The notes under the pieces: model-generated | Database searches by the model: none | What the model was told of the DNA's origin: nothing | What the model saw: the letters and a program-made list of their open reading frames with translations, nothing else | DNA from: Candidatus Bathyarchaeota archaeon | Lineage (GTDB): Archaea; Thermoproteota; Bathyarchaeia; 40CM-2-53-6; RBG-13-38-9 | Length of the DNA: 9,028 nt | Assembly (NCBI GenBank): GCA_026015225.1 | Contig: JAOZGV010000106.1 | Span: forward strand, 1 to 9,028 | Direction of reading: 5' to 3' | Translations under genes and position numbers: made by a program | In this document: positions 4,933-9,028 of the stretch, one piece after another | Position numbering within the stretch: position 1 is the first letter of the stretch | Layout: every line of letters starts with the position of its first letter

Positions 4933-6258
4933 CTAGGGAACTAATCGGTATCTATCTCGAGGAAATAGTACAACCTCTCTTATATTCTCTTTGCATGAAA
5001 GTACCAGCATGAATCTATCCATGCCCATGCCCCATCCTGAATGAGGCGGCATTCCATAGTCATAGATTTTTAAGTGGAAATCGAATGAATCTGGATTCAA
5101 TCCCTGCTCCTTTAGCCTTTTTATGAAGAGATCCTTTGAGTCAACTCTGGCCCCGCCTGAAGTTATTTCGATCCACTCATACATAAGATCGAATGCATAA
5201 CATATCTTGGGATCGTTCTCTTGTGGCTTTATATAGAATGGTCTGGTCTCTGATGGCCAATCAACAATAAAGTAAAATTCTTCCCTATGCATCTCTCCGA
5301 GTAGACGAGATGCCTTTGTAGTTAGATCCTCACCCCACTTGATTTCGCAACCATTCTTAGCTAATTTTTCGAGTACTTCGCTGTATGTTAGACGGTTAAA
5401 AGGCAGATCTGGTTTTTTCAATTTGCAATTAAGGATATCTAATTCCTTATTACAGCTTTGAATAATGTGTTCGATCACTTCTGCAATCAAGTTCTCTTGT
5501 ACCTTCATTACGTCTTCAGCACTTGCAAAAGCCTCCTCAATATCGATTGAGATGAATTCACTCAAGTGTCTTCTGGTGTGAGATTTTTCAGCTCTAAAAA
5601 AATTCCCAATCTCAAATACCTTTTCAAATACAGTTACCAATTCTTCTTTGTATAATTCTGGACTCTGAGCTAAGTAGGCTTTACCGCCAAAGTAGTCGAG
5701 GGGAAATAAAGCTGACCCGCCTTCTGAAGCTGCCCCAATGATTCTTGATGTCTGGATCTCCATGAAACCTTCTCTACTTAGATATTTCCTAATTGATTGA
5801 AGTGCCTCGTGCCTAATCCTGAAGATAGCTCTACATTCTGGTCTCCGAAGATCAAGAATCCTAGCATTCAACCTTACATCAATGTCTGCCGGTATCTTTC
5901 CAGTCGGTTCCAATGGCAAAGGATGAGAAGCTTTACCAAAGATCCTTATCTCAGAGGGTATTATCTCCACACCTCTGGGTGCTTCTTTGTTGGCTTTAAC
6001 CACTCCTGCCACGCCCAGAACAAATTGCTGTCTGATCGATTTTGTCGCATCGAATACATCAGTTGATACTTTCTTTTTAGGGATAGTTATCTGAACTTTT
6101 CCTCTGCTGTCTCTTAAAGTGATGAATTGAATATTTCCCAGATCTCTAAAATTTTCGGCCCAACCGCAAACAATAACATCTTTCCCATCAAGTTCTTCAT
6201 ATATCTCTGAAGAGTAATGCGTTCTTCGCCATTTTTCAAAGAGACTCTCTTCCATCAT
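4933..6258 (-). CDS. aspS: Aspartyl-tRNA synthetase, archaeal/eukaryal type (probably non-discriminating)
   Basis: 441 residues, the usual length of archaeal AspRS, which charges tRNA-Asp with aspartate in the cytoplasm. An N-terminal OB-fold anticodon-binding domain (about 1-115) contains CGWAENFRDLG (31-41). The class II catalytic domain follows. QSPELYK (198-204) carries the aspartate-binding lysine. Motif 2 is FRAEKSHTRRH (221-231). Motif 3 is GWGMGMDRF (408-416) with the ATP-binding Arg415. The C-terminus FPRDRYRLVP favours AspRS over AsnRS. Odd points: Glu35 occupies the OB-fold position that is Trp in discriminating and His in non-discriminating archaeal enzymes. Pro94 matches the non-discriminating type. 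The motif 1 proline is replaced by Ser171 (QTSRI). If non-discriminating, it would also make Asp-tRNA-Asn for an amidotransferase. The start is the first of two ATGs (MMEE) with AAGGT 6 nt upstream; the stop is TAG. Confidence 0.95.
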   Translation of the reverse strand: MMEESLFEKWRRTHYSSEIYEELDGKDVIVCGWAENFRDLGNIQFITLRDSRGKVQITIPKKKVSTDVFDATKSIRQQFVLGVAGVVKANKEAPRGVEIIPSEIRIFGKASHPLPLEPTGKIPADIDVRLNARILDLRRPECRAIFRIRHEALQSIRKYLSREGFMEIQTSRIIGAASEGGSALFPLDYFGGKAYLAQSPELYKEELVTVFEKVFEIGNFFRAEKSHTRRHLSEFISIDIEEAFASAEDVMKVQENLIAEVIEHIIQSCNKELDILNCKLKKPDLPFNRLTYSEVLEKLAKNGCEIKWGEDLTTKASRLLGEMHREEFYFIVDWPSETRPFYIKPQENDPKICYAFDLMYEWIEITSGGARVDSKDLFIKRLKEQGLNPDSFDFHLKIYDYGMPPHSGWGMGMDRFMLVLSCKENIREVVLFPRDRYRLVP

Positions 6259-6380
6259 CTATAACCTTCTTAATTATTCTCAAATCAGAAATTTTATTCG
6301 AGATGAAGCTTTTTCATTAGAAATTACTAGAATTTCATTATATCATATTGTAAAAAGCTATTTAAATTGAAGTTAAATTT

Positions 6381-6392
6381 ACGCGCGCGCGC
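6381..6392. repeat. Alternating purine-pyrimidine GCGC tract 3
   Basis: ACGCGCGCGCGC, twelve bases of perfect alternation, flanked on both sides by sequence made almost entirely of A and T. It is located near the middle of the divergent promoter region, about 123 nt from aspS and 129 nt from the KH gene, and directly next to a TATA element (6395-6402). It is the longest of the three similar tracts. Confidence 0.5.
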
Positions 6393-6490
6393 TGTTATAA
6401 ATTTAAATTCCATGTATAAGATAGGGCCATTAAGATGTAGCTTTTTTTTATTAGGCTTGAGAAAAGAAGATTAATATCTCTCTGTTATTA

Positions 6491-6514
6491 CTCTCAATAT
6501 AAAGTTTTGAGAGG
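6491..6514 (+). promoter_or_regulatory. Hairpin sequestering the Shine-Dalgarno of the KH gene
   Basis: CTCTCAA (6491-6497) and TTGAGAG (6507-6513) are perfect reverse complements with a nine-base loop. The right arm contains GAG of the GAGG ribosome binding site (6511-6514), six bases before the GTG start at 6521. Folded mRNA would hide the ribosome binding site. Autoregulation by the encoded RNA-binding protein is a plausible inference. Confidence 0.45.
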
Positions 6515-6520
6515 ATTTAC

Positions 6521-7036
6521 GTGGTTAAGACCATTCTTGATAACTTCTGTGTGAAAAGCGGGGTTCTTTGTCCAAAATGTGAAGAAAAAGTTGTAAAGGG
6601 TCAAGTTAGTAAGCTTGATTTAGATATTATACAATTATTATGTGAAGTTGAGAAAGATTACCCATCAATACAAGAAGTTACTTTCAACAAGGCTGTAGAA
6701 GTCGAGAATTTCTTGGCGATACTTGTCAATAAGGCAGATATGGCCAAGATATTAAGCCAAGGTGGCAAGATTATTAAGGAAATTAGTGCCCGTACTAACA
6801 AGAGAGTTAGAATTTTAACTTATGGGGGCGACGAAAGACAATTCTTAGAGGATCTCTTGAGCCCATTCTCGATCCTAACGATAAATACAATCTGGTTACC
6901 TGATGACAGTACTGAGACCAAAGCAATCCTTTATGGAAGAACACCGAAGCGAGTTCCAGTACATTTTGATATTATAAGAAGACTGGCTAAAGAGATCCGC
7001 GGAATGACTCTGAGGATAGAATTTGAGAAAAATTAG
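6521..7036 (+). CDS. KH-domain RNA-binding protein (archaeal NusA-like), with N-terminal Cys motif
   Basis: 171 residues, cytoplasmic. A short N-terminal cysteine element, C10-x6-C17-x2-C20 (context SGVLCPKCEEK), suggests a metal site; the usual fourth cysteine is not obvious. A KH-like fold follows: the loop LSQGGKIIKEI (78-88) corresponds to GxxG-K-x-I, although the first glycine is Ser79. A second KH-like or NusA-like half contains LYGRTPKRVPVHFD (137-150) and ends in RIEFEKN. Such proteins occur widely in archaea, are often annotated as NusA-like, and have no established specific role; RNA binding is expected from the fold. The start is GTG with GAGG six bases upstream, inside a potential hairpin. 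The gene diverges from aspS and is followed after 51 nt by the reductase gene, probably on the same transcript. Family call good; function open. Confidence 0.75.
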   Translation: MVKTILDNFCVKSGVLCPKCEEKVVKGQVSKLDLDIIQLLCEVEKDYPSIQEVTFNKAVEVENFLAILVNKADMAKILSQGGKIIKEISARTNKRVRILTYGGDERQFLEDLLSPFSILTINTIWLPDDSTETKAILYGRTPKRVPVHFDIIRRLAKEIRGMTLRIEFEKN

Positions 7037-7087
7037 TATCAAAGCCCAATATCCATCTTCCAATAGTGTGGGTGATGATCCTCTCAA

Positions 7088-8281
7088 ATGACAAACGATA
7101 CAGACGTTCTAGTCGCTGGAGGAGGGCCTGCAGGGCTAATTTTTTCTGAGGAAGCAAAGAGAAGCGGTCTAGAGATAACTCTTCTTGAGAAAAAACCTGA
7201 GATTGGGACTCCATCGCATTGTGCAGGCTTAGTGAGTATAAATGGCCTATATAGAATCGGTGTAGAGCCCCCTGCTGATTGTATAGAGAGTGTGATATAC
7301 GGCGCCAAGATACACTCTCCAAGCAACCATGTCTTTGAGATTAAGTCCAAGAATCCATTGGCATACGCTCTAGACAGGGTAAGTTTTGATAAATTTCTTG
7401 CAAAGAGGGCTACTTCTCAAGGTGTAAAAATATCACTCGATACAGAAGTAGTACATCTTTTAAAGAAAGATGACTTGATCGGATTTCAAAGCAGTGATGG
7501 AAATGTTCTGCATTCCAAAATGGCAGTGAGTTCCGAAGGCATCACTGGACACTTGCTAGAAGAAGCTGGACTGCAATCAATAAGTAGATCCAGTTGTGTT
7601 CCCGCTTTACAATTTGAGGTATGCGACGTAGATATTGATGAACACATAGTCCAGATCTTTTTTGGAAGAAAATATTCACAGAATTTCTTTGCTTGGATAA
7701 TTCCAACTGGAAAAAACGGTGCTCGAGTTGGTCTGGCCTCCAATGAGCAGAATAATTTGGAGAAACTGAATTTATTTGTTAAAGATAAGCTGAATAGTCC
7801 GTTAAAGAGATCTGAACTCAGCGGAATTATAACATTGGGTGGACCGATAAAAAGAACTTGTTCCGATGGATTTTTGGCAATAGGAGATGTATGTGGACAA
7901 ACTAAGCCTACTACTGGCGGCGGAATAGTGACGGGAGGGATCTGTGCAAAGATTGCTGCTAAAGCAGTAAAAGTTGCAATTGAAAAGAACCGCACTAATT
8001 GTGGTGAGCTCAAGAAAAACTACGAAAAGAAGTGGCGCAAAGAGTTAGGAGGGGAGTTTTCTCATATGCTAATGGCCAGAAGAGTACTGAATAATTTGTC
8101 AGATAAAACTTTGGACAGAATTTTTAAAACGATCATCGAGTCAGATATTTCAAAGGATATTGCGGAATCATCTGATATGGACTTTCATAGCGATGCGATC
8201 GAGCGGATCTTCAAGAATTCTCTCAAGGGGCGAATAATCTATCTTGTTACCAAAGACGTGATCAAGAATCTTTTTACATGA
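7088..8281 (+). CDS. Geranylgeranyl reductase-family FAD-dependent oxidoreductase
   Basis: 397 residues, the typical length of archaeal geranylgeranyl reductases, which hydrogenate the double bonds of isoprenoid chains in archaeal membrane lipids. The N-terminal FAD-binding Rossmann motif is VAGGGPAG (9-16) with Glu34 at the end of strand 2. HCAGL (44-48) matches the conserved P-x-x-C-A-G active-site region with Cys45. LDRVSFDKFLA (95-105) is the usual DR-x-x-FD-x-x-LA element. FFAWIIP (200-206) corresponds to the Y-x-W-x-FP substrate-cavity motif. GDVCGQTKPTTGGG (266-279) is the second FAD motif. The C-terminal about 90 residues are helical. Plant and bacterial relatives act on chlorophyll or prenyl precursors, so a quinone or other prenyl substrate is possible. 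The start ATG is preceded by GGTGAT (7071-7076), rather distant at 11 nt; an in-frame TGA at 7076 excludes longer versions. It lies 51 nt after the KH gene. Confidence 0.9.
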   Translation: MTNDTDVLVAGGGPAGLIFSEEAKRSGLEITLLEKKPEIGTPSHCAGLVSINGLYRIGVEPPADCIESVIYGAKIHSPSNHVFEIKSKNPLAYALDRVSFDKFLAKRATSQGVKISLDTEVVHLLKKDDLIGFQSSDGNVLHSKMAVSSEGITGHLLEEAGLQSISRSSCVPALQFEVCDVDIDEHIVQIFFGRKYSQNFFAWIIPTGKNGARVGLASNEQNNLEKLNLFVKDKLNSPLKRSELSGIITLGGPIKRTCSDGFLAIGDVCGQTKPTTGGGIVTGGICAKIAAKAVKVAIEKNRTNCGELKKNYEKKWRKELGGEFSHMLMARRVLNNLSDKTLDRIFKTIIESDISKDIAESSDMDFHSDAIERIFKNSLKGRIIYLVTKDVIKNLFT

Positions 8282-8327
8282 ACGATTCTGATATGAACTC
8301 AAATTCACAAATTTTATAATTTGCATT

Positions 8328-8341
8328 AAAAAATAAAAAAA
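8328..8341 (-). terminator. Oligo-T terminator of the surface-protein gene
   Basis: The plus strand reads AAAAAATAAAAAAA, so the minus-strand transcript has two T-runs (seven and six) starting 12 nt after the TAG stop of the leftward gene. This is a good archaeal terminator. The 72-nt gap between the convergent genes holds nothing else that can be supported. Confidence 0.6.
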
Positions 8342-8353
8342 TGTTTGGGACAT

Positions 8354-9028
8354 CTACTTTCGTTTGTATACGAGAATTCCAATCAATGTTATCGCAACAA
8401 GAGCAATGATGCCGCCTATTGTTAGGTATCCTCCAGGTATCTGAGAGAACATCGTTTCCTCTGAGGGCTCCTCAGGAGTCTGAGTTATTGTAGGTTTAGG
8501 AGTTGTTGTAGTAGGTGAAGGAGTGGTTGTGGGACTGGGTTTTGGCGTTGGAGACGTTGTCGTCTTCGTTGGTGCTGGAGAGGTAGTTGTTGCAGTCTCT
8601 TTTTCATATGGAGTCGCTATTGAAAGGGTGACCCATGAAAGTGGCTTAAAATATGAACCAAGACTTGGTATAGACATGTAAGCTCTTCCGAGATTTCGTT
8701 CACCTTTGTCAACAACAAAGGAACTAAATCCAATTTCTGATATATTTCCAAATATGCTTCTAGGAATAGCAAATTCATATAGTAGATGGGGTGAATTTGA
8801 ATAGGGATCATTTTCAGCATCGTTTGTCGATGCTGTTTTTATCCTCGAAGGAATTTTTTCAGCTTCAACCCACTCTTTTCCATTGCCTTGCGCAATAATT
8901 CTAGAGACCGTGCCTCCATTCCAAACCATTGAGATGATATAGTCATTAACCTGAGGTGGAGTACCAGGAATGTCTCCATAACAACTCCCAAAAGGCGAAC
9001 AGCCGGTTTCGGTGGGGAGCGCCTTATC
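8354..9028 (-). CDS. Cell-surface protein with Thr/Pro-rich stalk and PGF-CTERM-like tail (N-terminal part outside window)
   Basis: Partial: the frame is open to the right edge, so the ATG at 8929 is internal. 224 residues are visible. The first about 115 look like the end of an extracellular beta-sandwich domain. YEFAIPRSIFG and a strand-rich stretch before SWVTLSIATP recall CBM9-like/DOMON-like folds (tentative), and two cysteines (10 and 16 of the fragment) could form a disulfide. A low-complexity stalk of Thr, Pro, Ser and Lys follows (TTTSPAPTKTTTSPTPKPSP and onward, about 45 residues), a likely target for O-glycosylation. The C-terminus has IPGG, then a hydrophobic helix (YLTIGGIIALVAITLIGILV), then YKRK. 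Stalk, PG motif, helix and basic tail form the layout of PGF-CTERM archaeosortase substrates, but with PGG instead of PGF. It could equally be a plain C-terminal membrane anchor. The binding target is unknown. Confidence 0.78.
   Translation of the reverse strand, partial: DKALPTETGCSPFGSCYGDIPGTPPQVNDYIISMVWNGGTVSRIIAQGNGKEWVEAEKIPSRIKTASTNDAENDPYSNSPHLLYEFAIPRSIFGNISEIGFSSFVVDKGERNLGRAYMSIPSLGSYFKPLSWVTLSIATPYEKETATTTSPAPTKTTTSPTPKPSPTTTPSPTTTTPKPTITQTPEEPSEETMFSQIPGGYLTIGGIIALVAITLIGILVYKRK

Larger units (their letters stand above)
6259..6520. other. Divergent intergenic region between aspS and the KH gene
   Basis: 262 nt of very AT-rich sequence with no supported gene. For aspS (minus strand) candidate TATA elements are TATGATATAATG (about 6336-6347) and GAATAAAAT (about 6291-6299), plus AAGGT just before the start. 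For the KH gene (plus strand) candidates are TTATAAAT (6395-6402) and TTTTTTATTA (about 6443-6453). The region also holds the longest GCGC tract (6381-6392) and the hairpin at 6491-6513. Which TATA elements are used cannot be decided from sequence alone. Confidence 0.5.

Noticed and set aside
4933..6258. Asparaginyl-tRNA synthetase instead of AspRS
   Set aside because: The C-terminal FPRDRYRLVP, the QSPELYK motif with its lysine and the overall length fit archaeal AspRS better, although SHTRRHL is somewhat AsnRS-like.
6412..6474. Short 20-codon ORF in the aspS-KH intergenic region
   Set aside because: No ribosome binding site, wrong distance from the TATA element, no recognisable composition and an internal T8 run; treated as chance.
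8440..8600. Repetitive GTTGTTGTAGT-type DNA in the surface-protein gene as a repeat array
   Set aside because: It is the codon pattern of a Thr/Pro-rich stalk on the minus strand, with no regular spacers or conserved unit, so it is not a CRISPR or tandem-repeat element.

Overview
The window comes from an AT-rich archaeal genome. The strongest evidence is a 55-residue archaeal-type ribosomal protein L40e, an archaeal/eukaryal-type aspartyl-tRNA synthetase, a geranylgeranyl-reductase-family flavoprotein of archaeal lipid metabolism, TATA (box A) elements placed for leaderless transcripts, and oligo-T terminators. By general resemblance I would place it among TACK-like archaea (Thaumarchaeota/Bathyarchaeia relatives), but the lineage is an inference. 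No mobile element, CRISPR array, tRNA or rRNA was found; this looks like ordinary chromosomal housekeeping sequence with some unusual genes.

Layout. 1-322 (+): C-terminal end of a UlaG-like metallo-beta-lactamase-fold lactonase, cut by the window edge. 474-911 (-): GNAT acetyltransferase with a leaderless-type promoter. 1065-1580 (+): twin-CBS protein with a C-terminal zinc ribbon and a puzzling 5' end (an in-frame TAG at codon 3 of the ATG that its promoter points to). 1643-2839 (+): 12-TM major facilitator transporter. 2980-4689 (+): a secreted/membrane protein that I read as a full-length archaeal relative of ribophorin I (OST1/RPN1) of the eukaryotic oligosaccharyltransferase, including a helical cytosolic tail of about 150 residues. 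4751-4918 (+): L40e. 4933-6258 (-): AspRS, convergent with L40e. 6521-7036 (+) and 7088-8281 (+): a KH-domain RNA-binding protein followed by the geranylgeranyl-reductase-family enzyme, probably one transcription unit. 8354-9028 (-): C-terminal part of a cell-surface protein with a Thr/Pro-rich stalk and a PGF-CTERM-like tail, running off the right edge.

How the parts relate. Two themes can be supported. One is translation and RNA: L40e, AspRS and the KH protein. The other is the cell envelope: the ribophorin-like protein with five N-glycosylation sequons, the Thr/Pro-rich surface protein and the isoprenoid-lipid reductase. The ribophorin-like protein may link the two themes, because the eukaryotic tail of the same size contacts the ribosome. 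The most notable finding is this gene. Next come the CBS gene start, a hairpin that covers the KH-gene ribosome binding site, atypical residues in AspRS, and three GCGC-rich alternating purine-pyrimidine tracts confined to intergenic DNA.
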